DNA from: an uncultured bacterium
GTDB taxonomy: Bacteria; Bacteroidota; Bacteroidia; Bacteroidales; Muribaculaceae
Length of the DNA stretch: 64,000 bases
Assembly (NCBI GenBank): GCA_905214735.1
Contig: CAJMNI010000001.1
Location: 62,001-126,000 of the forward strand
Reading direction: 5' to 3'
Shown here: piece by piece, positions 27,034-36,100 of the stretch
How the letters are laid out: every line of letters starts with the position of its first letter
Position numbering within the stretch: position 1 is the stretch's first letter
The notes under the pieces: model-generated
Told to the model about the DNA's origin: nothing
What the model saw: only the letters and a program-made list of their open reading frames with translations
Databases searched by the model: none
Program-made: the position numbers and the translations under genes

Positions 27034-29177
27034 TTCTTTTTCTTTATGAAGATATCGTAATTGCCGTTGTATTTCGGTTTCGATTTCTTATCGGCTTTCT
27101 TGTCCCCCTTCTTCGCTTTTGCGCCATACTTTCCACCCTTATCCTTCTTGCGCTTCTTGTCGTCGCGGCCCGTTTTGTAAGCCTCGCGACGCATTCCGCG
27201 TCGTTCGCCGGGGGTGAAATCAGCTGTCTCCGCTGCATAGTCGCGTCCGGCCTCAGCCACTTCCGCACGGATTTTCTCGCCGAAAAATTCGGCATGGCGC
27301 AGCGCGTCGAGCACCCGCCGGGCATCGTCGGAGCGGACGTCGAAGAGTGTATATCCGGGCATCAGGTCGATGCGTCCGATTTCGGGTTTCGGCCCGTTGA
27401 CATTGCGGTTCACAAGCTCCATCAGGTTGCCGGGGAAGAAGCCCGAACCTTTGCCGATGTTCACCATCAGGCGGGTATAACCCTTCTCGGCGTCGCGGCG
27501 GTCTTTGTCGCCGGGCTCGCGTCGCTCCTCTTTCCTTTTCTCTCCACGCTCTCCTTTTTCTCCTCTTTCCTTCTTCTTGCCCTTCTCCTTTTCATCGAGA
27601 TCTATGTCGGGCATGTTCTGATAATAGGAAAGGAGCCTGTTGAACTCAAGCGAGAGAACGCGCTTCAGCAGGTCTTCCTCAGAGAGCCATTCGAGTTTCT
27701 TGCGCACTCCGGGAAGATATTTGGAGATTTCCTGCTCGTTGACCTCCACGCGCTCCAGACGGTCGGCGAGGTTATAGAGCTGTTTTTCTATGATATGGTC
27801 GGGAGTCGGCACCTTGCGATATTCAAATTCGCGGCCGATCACCTTCTCGATCTGGCGGATTTTCCCCTTCTCGCGACCATGGATAATGGCGATGGAGACG
27901 CCTGTCTTGTTGGCGCGCCCCGTTCGCCCCGACCTGTGGGTATAGACCGCCGCATCGTCGGGAAGGCCGTAATTGATCACATGGCTGAGATCGTCGACGT
28001 CGAGGCCGCGGGCAGCCACATCTGTGGCCACGAGCAACTGCGTGACATGATCGCGGAATTTCTTCATCGCCAGGTCGCGCTGCGCCTGCGATAGATCACC
28101 GTGGAGGCAATCTGCGTTATAGCCGTCGGCAATCAGTTTGTCGGCGATCTCCTGCGTTTCGCGTTTCGTACGGCAGAACACGATGCCGTAGATGTTCGGG
28201 CTGTTGTCGACGATGCGTTTCAGGGCCAGATATTTGTCGTGGGCCTTCACCATGTAATAGATGTGGCGCACGTTTTTCGTTCCCTCGTTGCGGTTGCCGG
28301 CCACGAATTCCACCGGGGACTTCATATATTTCTTTGCGATTCCGGCGATCTCCTTGGGCATTGTGGCGGAAAACATCAGCATTTTCCTGTCGTCGGGAAC
28401 GTGGGAGAGGATCTCGTCGATATCGTCGAGGAATCCCATGTTGAGCATCTCGTCGGCCTCGTCGAGCACCACCGTGTGGACATCTTCGAGCCTGACGACA
28501 CCCCGCTTGATAAGGTCGATCAGGCGCCCCGGAGTGGCCACTATCACCTGCACGCCGTTGCGCAGCGCGCGTATCTGGCTTTCGATGCTCGACCCGCCGT
28601 AGACGGGAAGGATCTTGAGGCCGTCGACATATTTGCAGAAATCTGCGAGGTCGCCGGCTATCTGAAGGCACAGCTCGCGCGTCGGGGCGATGATGAGTGC
28701 CTGGGGATTACGGTTTTCAATATCTACGCGCTGAAGAAGCGGCAATCCGAAGGCGGCGGTCTTTCCGGTGCCGGTCTGAGCCAGTCCTACCACATCCCCC
28801 TCTTTCGAAAGCAGATGCGGTATCACCATCTCCTGAATGGGCATCGGATGCTCGAAACCCATCTCTTCGATCGCTTTGAGGAATCGGGGTTCCACACCGA
28901 GATCGGCAAAGCTGCGGTCGGCCACATCGTTGGCCCGGAAACTCCCGTCGCGCTTCTCAGGATTGTAATCCTGACTCAGCGGACCTATTTCAGGCTTCAT
29001 GTCGCCATATACTTCCGCTCCGGCGGGAGCCACCTCGTCGGAACTCGGCTCGCTCTCCGGATCCACCTTCGCATCGCTTATGCCGTCGGTCTGGATGCTG
29101 CGTACGTCGAATCCTTTATCGTCTCGCTCACCGCCGGCCTCGGCGGCCTGCGGGGTAGCTGTTTCCATATTTTTCAT
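27030..29177 (-). CDS. DEAD-box ATP-dependent RNA helicase (DeaD/CsdA type)
   Basis: The 715-residue helicase has an acidic N-terminal extension of about 75 residues, then a complete DEAD core: Q motif region (FADLGVEPRFLKAIEEMGFE), motif I AQTGTGKT, DEAD in VLDEADEMLNMG, SAT, and HRSGRTGRANKTG. A Lys/Glu-rich linker (about 515-565) leads to a DbpA-type RNA-binding domain (RLMVNIGKGSGFFPGNLMEL) and a very basic Lys-rich tail. Such enzymes remodel RNA during ribosome assembly and cold adaptation. Start codons at 29177 or 29168 are both possible. The likely promoter (29316..29323) would give a leader of about 130 bases, as is common for cold-shock helicases. The palindromic ATAACGTTATTC site lies within that leader. 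Confidence 0.9.
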   Translation of the reverse strand: MKNMETATPQAAEAGGERDDKGFDVRSIQTDGISDAKVDPESEPSSDEVAPAGAEVYGDMKPEIGPLSQDYNPEKRDGSFRANDVADRSFADLGVEPRFLKAIEEMGFEHPMPIQEMVIPHLLSKEGDVVGLAQTGTGKTAAFGLPLLQRVDIENRNPQALIIAPTRELCLQIAGDLADFCKYVDGLKILPVYGGSSIESQIRALRNGVQVIVATPGRLIDLIKRGVVRLEDVHTVVLDEADEMLNMGFLDDIDEILSHVPDDRKMLMFSATMPKEIAGIAKKYMKSPVEFVAGNRNEGTKNVRHIYYMVKAHDKYLALKRIVDNSPNIYGIVFCRTKRETQEIADKLIADGYNADCLHGDLSQAQRDLAMKKFRDHVTQLLVATDVAARGLDVDDLSHVINYGLPDDAAVYTHRSGRTGRANKTGVSIAIIHGREKGKIRQIEKVIGREFEYRKVPTPDHIIEKQLYNLADRLERVEVNEQEISKYLPGVRKKLEWLSEEDLLKRVLSLEFNRLLSYYQNMPDIDLDEKEKGKKKERGEKGERGEKRKEERREPGDKDRRDAEKGYTRLMVNIGKGSGFFPGNLMELVNRNVNGPKPEIGRIDLMPGYTLFDVRSDDARRVLDALRHAEFFGEKIRAEVAEAGRDYAAETADFTPGERRGMRREAYKTGRDDKKRKKDKGGKYGAKAKKGDKKADKKSKPKYNGNYDIFIKKKK

Positions 29178-29203
29178 TTCGGGTTATATCTCAGTTTATA
29201 TAG

Positions 29204-29239
29204 ATAACGTTATTCCGAGCCCATACGGTCGAAATAACG
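29204..29239. promoter_or_regulatory. ATAACGTTATTC site upstream of the helicase
   Basis: ATAACGTTATTC (29204..29215) and a second ATAACG (29234..29239) repeat the pattern seen at 835..858 upstream of porU. Here the site would lie in the 5' untranslated region, 27 to 62 bases before the ATG. Confidence 0.3.
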
Positions 29240-29315
29240 ACAAAAAAAATTGATTGTCATCACGACAACCAATCTTGCGTTAACCTTAAAATCTAATACC
29301 ATGAAAAACTCAATG

Positions 29316-29323
29316 CAAAATTA
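29316..29323 (-). promoter_or_regulatory. Probable -7 element (TAATTTTG) for the helicase operon
   Basis: TAATTTTG reads leftward at 29323..29316. A TTTAG lies about 21 bases upstream as a weak -33 element. Confidence 0.5.
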
Positions 29324-29424
29324 GAAAATATTTTTCAAACACTGCTAAACAACATATAAATTTTTCTTCGATTTAACCACTTTTAACATTTACGCCCGCC
29401 ATCGGATTTTATTTTAACAAATAA

Positions 29425-29450
29425 AAGGGCGCACCTTGCGATGCGCCCTT
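29425..29450 (-). terminator. Terminator after the GH5 gene
   Basis: Reading leftward, AAGGGCGCA (29450..29442) pairs perfectly with TGCGCCCTT (29433..29425) over an 8-base loop and is followed by a T-rich tract (TTATTTGTT). Confidence 0.8.
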
Positions 29451-29506
29451 CAGAAGCAGGGAATCGATTATTTACCTTGTATTACTTGCTATCTTGCCTA
29501 ATCCGC

Positions 29507-31429
29507 TTATTTTGCAATTTTAATCACCTTGTTGCCCTGGCGCACGATGTAGATGCCACGCTCAAACTCGGCTACGCGACGGCCATCGAGGGTATAGATT
29601 TCCACAGGAAGATCGAAATCGATCGCCTCGTCGGCAACTTCGATGCTTTCCACAGCCGATGTGCCCGACTTCACCAGTTCGAGTTTGGTGAAGGTGGCCT
29701 GCTGACCTTTCAAAATCATGCCATAGCTCTTGAGCGTCTCGATCACGCTGTAATCGGCGCGGGTGTCTTTCGGGATGACATAGCTGTAGGTCGTGCCGTT
29801 GATGTCGGCAAACTGCACGAGTTCCGTCCATTTTTCACCGCCGACCTTGATTACAAGCTGAACCTGCGGATGACCTCCACAATCGGTAAAATTGAAGCGG
29901 AGCGTGTCGCCACCGGCTGCGTTGCGGAACGCCGATGCCGGAATCTGAATCTCATCGCTCCATGTCAGCTCGCTGTTGGCAGTATGAATCACGCTTGTTT
30001 CTTCGCCTCCACCCTGGCTGCCGCCTCCGGCAGTAAGGATCTCCACCTTCGTCACTGTAGCCATCTGTCCTTTCAGACTCATGCCGTGAGCCTGAAGCAT
30101 GGCGAGTATGGTGTCATCTACCGGCGACTCGCGCGATATATCCAAAACATACGTGTTGCCCACGATGTCGGCGCAATCCTCGATTTGCGCCCAGTCCCAG
30201 GCGGCAACCGTCTGCAGAGCCACCTGCACCTGAGGCGTCGCGCCGCAGTCGGCAAACGTGAGGCGGACCTTGTCGCTCTCCTTCGCCTTGGCAAACGCCG
30301 ATGCGGGAATAACCACGATATTGTTCCAGCTGTCGAGCACCTCGCTGCCTGTCCATACAGTAGATGCGGTTGTCTCACCCGGTTCCGGCTCCGGTTCGGG
30401 ATCCACAGGATCGGGATCTACCTGACCATTGCTGAAGATCGAGCATTCAACAGATGTATCTTTCACACCGTTTTTACCCTTCACCAGGTTGGTGCCGTTG
30501 GTCTTCCAGCCGGAATCGTCATAACCGCTGAACATGTCGCAGTCCTCAGCGCCGTCGCCGTTGCCGGTCCACGACCAGATGAGCGTGCCCATCTTTTTCT
30601 CCTTGGTCATGTCGAGGATCTTCTGCCATGCAATCGTGTTGCCTTTGTGCTGATAGGAAAACTCGCCAATGATCACCGGCACGCTGAGATTCATCGCGCT
30701 GTTGATGTTGCTCTCCACGCTCGACTCGCTTCCGGCTGCATCCTGATAGAAGTGCATCGAGAAGATGGTGTTCTTCTCAGTGTCGCATGCTGCCACTTCC
30801 TCTCCTTTGTCGAAGATGCTGCGGGGATACTGGCCCCAGCCGGCGCAGTCCACGACCAAGGTGTTCTTGATGCCGGCGCTGCGGAGCTTCGGAATAGCTT
30901 TCTTGTAGCCCTGCGACCAGGTATAGGAATTCCAGGCGCCACACCATTCGTTGCTTATGTTGAGCAGAACGTATTTGCGATATTTGTTGAGGATATTCTT
31001 CTTCTCTATCCAGAAATTGCAGGCATTTTCCAGATCGGAATATTCGTTTGATCCGGTCTCGTCGTGGGTGTTGAACATCACCACGAGCTTATTGTCGATG
31101 CAGAGCTTGATGAGGCGTTCGAGGTCGGAATCGGAGCATTTCTGCCATTTCTTTCCGGTCGAAAGCTGGATGCGGATGGCATTGCAGCCTATTCTTTTGG
31201 CGGCGGGAATCACGCTGTTCTCATGGCCGCGCTGCCATGCCCATGAATAATTGCAGCCTCTCATCATGAACTCCTTTCCGTTGGCGTCCATGAGCTTGCG
31301 GCCCGAAACGTAGAAGCCTTCCGCTGCTCCGGCCGACGTCACAGCCCCGCAAAGGAGCATAAGGACAGCCAGCGCCTTGGCGAGCATACGCTTGCCTGCG
31401 AAGGTCTTGGATAGATTATTGATTTTCAT
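29507..31429 (-). CDS. GH5 endo-beta-mannanase-like enzyme with paired modules and T9SS CTD
   Basis: The 640-residue protein is read from the ATG at 31429 (MKINNLSKTF); the frame upstream lies before the predicted promoter. A signal peptide is followed by a GH5 TIM barrel (about 35-330). Its RGCNYSWAWQ, NISNEW (acid/base Glu), VVDCAGWGQYP and IIGEFS (nucleophile Glu) closely resemble subfamily 8 bacterial beta-mannanases. After a PEPEPEPGE linker come two related beta-sandwich modules of about 100 residues (VVIPASAFAKAKESDKVRLT and IQIPASAFRNAAGGDTLRFN), probably carbohydrate-binding. The CTD follows (VEIYTLDGRRVAEFERGIYI ... KIAK). The enzyme is thus expected to be T9SS-exported and to attack mannan outside the cell. 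It has its own promoter and terminator and no SusC/SusD genes beside it. Confidence 0.85.
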   Translation of the reverse strand: MKINNLSKTFAGKRMLAKALAVLMLLCGAVTSAGAAEGFYVSGRKLMDANGKEFMMRGCNYSWAWQRGHENSVIPAAKRIGCNAIRIQLSTGKKWQKCSDSDLERLIKLCIDNKLVVMFNTHDETGSNEYSDLENACNFWIEKKNILNKYRKYVLLNISNEWCGAWNSYTWSQGYKKAIPKLRSAGIKNTLVVDCAGWGQYPRSIFDKGEEVAACDTEKNTIFSMHFYQDAAGSESSVESNINSAMNLSVPVIIGEFSYQHKGNTIAWQKILDMTKEKKMGTLIWSWTGNGDGAEDCDMFSGYDDSGWKTNGTNLVKGKNGVKDTSVECSIFSNGQVDPDPVDPEPEPEPGETTASTVWTGSEVLDSWNNIVVIPASAFAKAKESDKVRLTFADCGATPQVQVALQTVAAWDWAQIEDCADIVGNTYVLDISRESPVDDTILAMLQAHGMSLKGQMATVTKVEILTAGGGSQGGGEETSVIHTANSELTWSDEIQIPASAFRNAAGGDTLRFNFTDCGGHPQVQLVIKVGGEKWTELVQFADINGTTYSYVIPKDTRADYSVIETLKSYGMILKGQQATFTKLELVKSGTSAVESIEVADEAIDFDLPVEIYTLDGRRVAEFERGIYIVRQGNKVIKIAK

Positions 31430-31551
31430 TTTTATGAGTTTATTATGGTGTTGTGCTAAATAAGAGCGGGCATCGCTGCCCTGCCGTCGATTTCTGAGTG
31501 AGATATAGTCAGGTCTCGGAGAGTTTTCCTGTTGAGAAAAATTATGCACCA

Positions 31552-31582
31552 CAAAAATAAATCAAAAAAAAATGTCGGCAAA
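31552..31582 (-). promoter_or_regulatory. Promoter for the GH5 gene
   Basis: Reading leftward, TTTG (31582..31579), 19 bases, then TATTTTTG (31559..31552). Spacing is ideal and predicts a leader of about 115 bases. Confidence 0.7.
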
Positions 31583-31657
31583 CGAGACGCTTTCACATTG
31601 GTAGAAAGGGATAACAATCTGCTAATAAAAAGCAACCGGTTATGTCCATAATACAAA

Positions 31658-31689
31658 ACCGTCTTCCTATTGCGAAAAAGGAAGACGGT
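31658..31689 (-). terminator. Terminator of the cobalamin operon
   Basis: Reading leftward from the operon, ACCGTCTTCCT (31689..31679) pairs perfectly with AGGAAGACGGT (31668..31658) and TTTTGTATTATG follows. It sits 34 bases after the last stop of the operon. Confidence 0.8.
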
Positions 31690-31723
31690 CTAAAGATTAA
31701 GGTTTCAACCGCAGCAGAGAAAG

Positions 31724-33121
31724 TCAGCGAATAATTTTCTTGGTCAGTCGGCCCTGCCGCAAAACATATATGCCGCGGCCGATGCTCCCCACGCGCCGCC
31801 CGTCGATGGTATAGATCTCGTATGGAAGCGAGAAGTCGATCTCGCCGCCGGTTTCCTCCTCCATCTCAGTCACCCCGCTCTCGCCGGAGCGGAAAATCAT
31901 GTTCGAGGGGAACCAATAGTTGGAGATCATCTCGTAATCGCGGATCTTGTTTCCGCTGGAATCATAGCGGCGGGTGATATATGTCGGAGTGCCGAATTCG
32001 TGATAGAGCGACATATAGACATCGTCGTTGCGGGGATCGACTCCGAGCGAACAACCGTAGAGCTTCCAGTTCTCTCCTTCGGCCGCAAGGTCGACGAAAA
32101 GCGTCTGTTCCCCCTTGTCGATGTCATATTTATAGATGGAAGTTCCGGAAAACCAGCTGTTCTTCCCACCCTTCCAGAAAAGGGTGTTGCTGCATTCCGA
32201 CGCCACGAAGGCATCGGGGGTCCAGGCATACCATGAATTTGAGGGGCCATACATATCGGCGGGACAATTCACTATCTCGGTGGCAAGCGTCTCGGGGTCT
32301 ACCTTTACAAGCACGTTTTCCGCAGCCCCGCGGCCGCTGTTGTCTTTGGCCACAGAGATCCACAACGAGCCGTCTTTCGACTTGACTACCGAACCGATCG
32401 ACGCCTTTTCGTTGACAATCGAAAGGGATATGACGTCGGTCACCTTGTCGGCAACGGGGTCGATCACGAGCAGTCCATATTGCTGATGGGCGGCGAAGAT
32501 GCGGCCTGCGGCGGCCACCATCGTTCCCGACTGGCCGTGATAAAGCGAGCCGGTCGGATCGGTGTTGGGTCGGTCGTTGCCCCCTCCTGCATTGGGATTG
32601 GCCGAACCTTCCACCTGACCCTTTATCTCATACGTGTCGAGATCGAAAATCCAGATGCCGTTGCTCGAGGAGACATACCCCTTGTGGGCGTCGACGCCGA
32701 CGAAACCGCGGCCGTCGCATTGCGCTCCCGACGGGTCGATCTCGCTCTGCTGGTGAAGAATTTTCAGTGTGCGCGCGTCGGCAACCGTGATGCGGCCGCC
32801 GGTTATCGTGGCTCCGGGATCCTTCTCCTGCTTGGCTATCAGATAAAGACGGTCGCCCCAGACGGCGCCATACTGGTTGGTGCAGCCAAGCTCCTTGCCG
32901 GGATTCTCCTCCTGGATCACCCGGTAGTGCCAGTAATCGCCGTCGGGATCATCGGGCACGAGGAAATTGACTGTGGAATTCTGATGGCCATACCAGTCTT
33001 CGTTGACAATAAGGATTCCCTGAGTATAGTCGGTTTCCCCGGCAGCGGCCTCCGCCCCCACGAGGGCGGAAACCACTGCGAGAAAACTCTTGAGCATGAT
33101 ACGATTCATGACGCTATCCAC
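31724..33121 (-). CDS. BtuG/DUF5074-like beta-propeller with T9SS CTD
   Basis: The 465-residue frame begins directly after the preceding stop; MDSVMNRIML offers starts at 33121 or 33109. A signal peptide (to about residue 28) is followed by a YncE/DUF5074-type propeller opening with GILIVNEDWYGHQNSTVNFL. It includes CTNQYGAVWGDRLYLIAKQ and the repeat KGYVSSSNGIWIFDLD. The CTD reads YEIYTIDGRRVGSIGRGIYV ... KKIIR. The propeller is homologous to the 1706-residue neighbour and more distantly to the BtuG-like lipoprotein of the same operon. BtuG in Bacteroides binds cobalamin with very high affinity at the cell surface. Here a lipid anchor is replaced by a sorting domain, suggesting T9SS delivery. 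It is the last gene of the riboswitch-controlled operon. Corrinoid binding is inferred. Confidence 0.75.
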   Translation of the reverse strand: MDSVMNRIMLKSFLAVVSALVGAEAAAGETDYTQGILIVNEDWYGHQNSTVNFLVPDDPDGDYWHYRVIQEENPGKELGCTNQYGAVWGDRLYLIAKQEKDPGATITGGRITVADARTLKILHQQSEIDPSGAQCDGRGFVGVDAHKGYVSSSNGIWIFDLDTYEIKGQVEGSANPNAGGGNDRPNTDPTGSLYHGQSGTMVAAAGRIFAAHQQYGLLVIDPVADKVTDVISLSIVNEKASIGSVVKSKDGSLWISVAKDNSGRGAAENVLVKVDPETLATEIVNCPADMYGPSNSWYAWTPDAFVASECSNTLFWKGGKNSWFSGTSIYKYDIDKGEQTLFVDLAAEGENWKLYGCSLGVDPRNDDVYMSLYHEFGTPTYITRRYDSSGNKIRDYEMISNYWFPSNMIFRSGESGVTEMEEETGGEIDFSLPYEIYTIDGRRVGSIGRGIYVLRQGRLTKKIIR

Positions 33122-36100
33122 TTATTTTACAATGAATTTGACGGATACGCCATTTCCGGAAAGCACGTAAACGCCTCCCTTGATGTCAAACCGGGCGACA
33201 AACTCGGGAGAGTCGGCCGTGAAGCGGGTATAGAGCGTGCCGTCGATGCCGGCCACGGTAAATTCGCGTCCCTCGAATCCGTAGATATAGATGTGGTTAC
33301 CCTTCACGATCACTCGGCGGCCGTCGGCGTCAAGACCGTCGACACCCGATTCGGTGACAACCTCCACCGGAAGAAGCAATTCGCTGTGGCGGCCGTTGGA
33401 GCCGACATTGAGAACCACATTTCCCTTGCCCGTTTCGAGCGGCGTGAGCGTAAGGGTCGCGCCGTCGAGCTTGGCATCGACAAACGCACTCGCCGTCGCA
33501 CGCATGCTCTCCGATTCTGCTTCGTCGGCCGAAGATACATAATTATCCGGGAGAACGAAGTCGAGGTTATAACCGATGTTGTCGGCATCTTCAACCAGTT
33601 CCGACAGATTGAGTTCCACCGGTTCTGCCGAGGTGACGTTGCCGCTCATATCCACATTGCGTATCAGATTGACCGTAGCGAAATCCTCGCCGAGTGAAGG
33701 AGCATGTTTGTCGGGGAAGATCGGCATTGCCTGGAACCAGTAATAAGGTTCGAGCTCTATGGAGCGGGTGATGCTTCCTGTAGCGGGATTCACGAAGTGG
33801 ATCCAGTTGTAGCGGTAATGGCCGGAAGCCTTGAACTCGGTGGTCATCACGATAAATTCGCCCGAGCGGTCGTCATAGCGCGACGTGCCGTAAGTGGCCT
33901 GCCTGATGCCGGGCGTGTGGGCGGCGAGTTTCGGATTGTTAAGCGAGAAGAAGGGCTTGATCTCTGCGGGATCGGAGCCGATCTCCCAGCAATAGAAGTC
34001 ACCGTTGCCGCCATTGGAGATGCTGCTTCCGCTTGAGAACCAGAGCACGTTGCGCGAGCGGCAACCGAAGAACTGCGTGGTGCGCCATGCTCCCCAGCTG
34101 CAGGAAACCTTTCCTATTGATTCGGGCATGGTCACGCTCTTGTCGGCCAGTTCCTCGAGAGTGGCGGGATCATAGCATACGAAACGCGACGCCTTTTTGT
34201 CGGCGGTCAACGTGGCAACCCACACCATGCCGTCGGCCGACTGAGTGATGCCCTGCACGTTTGCATCCTCGACACTCTTGACCATCTCGCGAGTCTCCGG
34301 ATCGATTACGAAAACGCCCTTCGACTGGCGGATGCCGAACACATACTTGCCGGCATGAACCATATCTCCGATCTGGCTTGCATAAAGATTGTCGGGATCG
34401 GATTCCGCACTGGCGGCGCTGCCGATCTTGCCGACAACCGTGAAATTGTTGATGTCGACCACATAGATGCCCTGATGCGTGCCGACATAGACTTCATCGG
34501 CTGTGGCGCCGACCACGGAGCGGCCGTCGCCCGAACGGTCTTCACCTTCGACTTTCAGTTCGTCGATGCTGCCGAGACGTTTCAGGCTCTTTGCATCGGC
34601 CACAACCACGCGGCCTCCGCCGGGCAGCGGGTCTCCTCCGTCGGCTGCCTGCTTGGAAATTACTATCAGTCGGTCGTTCCAGATCGCGCCATACTGCGAC
34701 GTGCATCCGAACGACATGCCGGGATTCTCCCGCTCATAGGCCTGATAGATCATCTTCCCCTCTTTAGTCAGATAGTTGGCGCCGCCGTTGGCATGGCCAT
34801 ACCATTCTTCGTTGAGGAAGAGCGTGCCGTCGAGATAGGTGTCGGCTGCAAGCGGAGTGCGGTCGGGGTCTGTGATTTTAACTTTGTATTCGCGCACATA
34901 ACCACCCCCGTCATTAGCTTTTATCACGAGCTTGCATTCCCCTGCGCGGTGAGCTATAAGCTCGGGATAAGAGGCGTTCTTATTGTTTTCATCCCAGAGG
35001 CGGACGTTGTAGGTCGACGCTATCCTATCGGCGTTCGTTTCTCCTGCCCCCTCGAGAGTTACGGTATATTTCTTGTTTTCCGCATCTTCGGGAAGCACCG
35101 TGCATGTGATCAGCTTGATATGCTTCGGATTGAGGATTATTTCATCACCGCCGACGCCATCGATTGAAATCTCGCTGACATAGGCGGCGGCACTTGCAAA
35201 TTCAAACTCTGCGGAGCTATATTCCGTCTCCCCCGATTTTGCCACGATATGGCCCGTATAGGTCTGATTCCCCTGCAGGGAGAGGCCGGATACAGTGAGT
35301 TTGCCGTCGGAATAGAGGGCTGTGGCCGTAGTTTCTGTCTCTGCGTCGGGGAGCTTATAGGAGAGCGTGAAGGTGGTGCCTTCGGCGGCAGCCGCGACAG
35401 CATCGCACGCGGCGGCAAACTGTGCCGGAAGGTTCTTTATGTCGTAAAGATAGCTGAACGGAACGGTCAGCACATCCTTCTTGTTCGCGCGGCTCATTGC
35501 AGGCTCGCCTGCTGCGATGCCGGTGATTTCAGGCTGGCTGATCGCCGACTTCTTCCAGTTGTTGGACGCCTCGTAGGCTGCTTTGCATCCTGTCGGAACA
35601 ACCAATGGCGCAAACGTTTTAGAATTTTTGGTTGCGAATGTATAGCTTCCGCATGTCGCGGGAGTAGCGGCGCAGATATAGAAGGTCACATTGTCGTTGT
35701 TGCAGCTCTTTCCCATATAGGATCCCAGAGAGGTGACCGAGGCCGGGATCACGATCTTGCTCAATCCGCAACCTTCGAAGCAGCGGTCGCCGAGCGTCGT
35801 GACTGTGGAGGGAAGCTCGATGTCGGTGAGCCGGGAGTTTTTGGCAAATGCGCTCTGTCCGATTTTCTGCAACCCTTCGTTGAGCTTGATCTGTTTCATC
35901 GATGTGCAGCTTTGGAATGCGTAGTTGCCGATTGTCTGCAACGACGAGGGAGTGACGATTATTCCTTCGGGCTGAGCCGCGTCGCCTTCGGCTGCATTCT
36001 CTGCCAAAGCTGCCGGTTCGGTCACGGCGTTCTCCACTCCCTCTTCCGGGAATTTGAACTCTTTAAGATTCGTGCAGTTGCGGAAGGCGTTGCTGCCGAT

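Larger units (their letters stand above)
29178..29506. other. Intergenic region: helicase leader and GH5 terminator
   Basis: These 329 bases hold no gene. From left to right there is the helicase leader with the ATAACGTTATTC palindrome (29204..29215) and ATAACG (29234..29239), the helicase -7 element (29323..29316), an AT-rich stretch, and the terminator of the GH5 gene (29425..29450). Confidence 0.6.
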
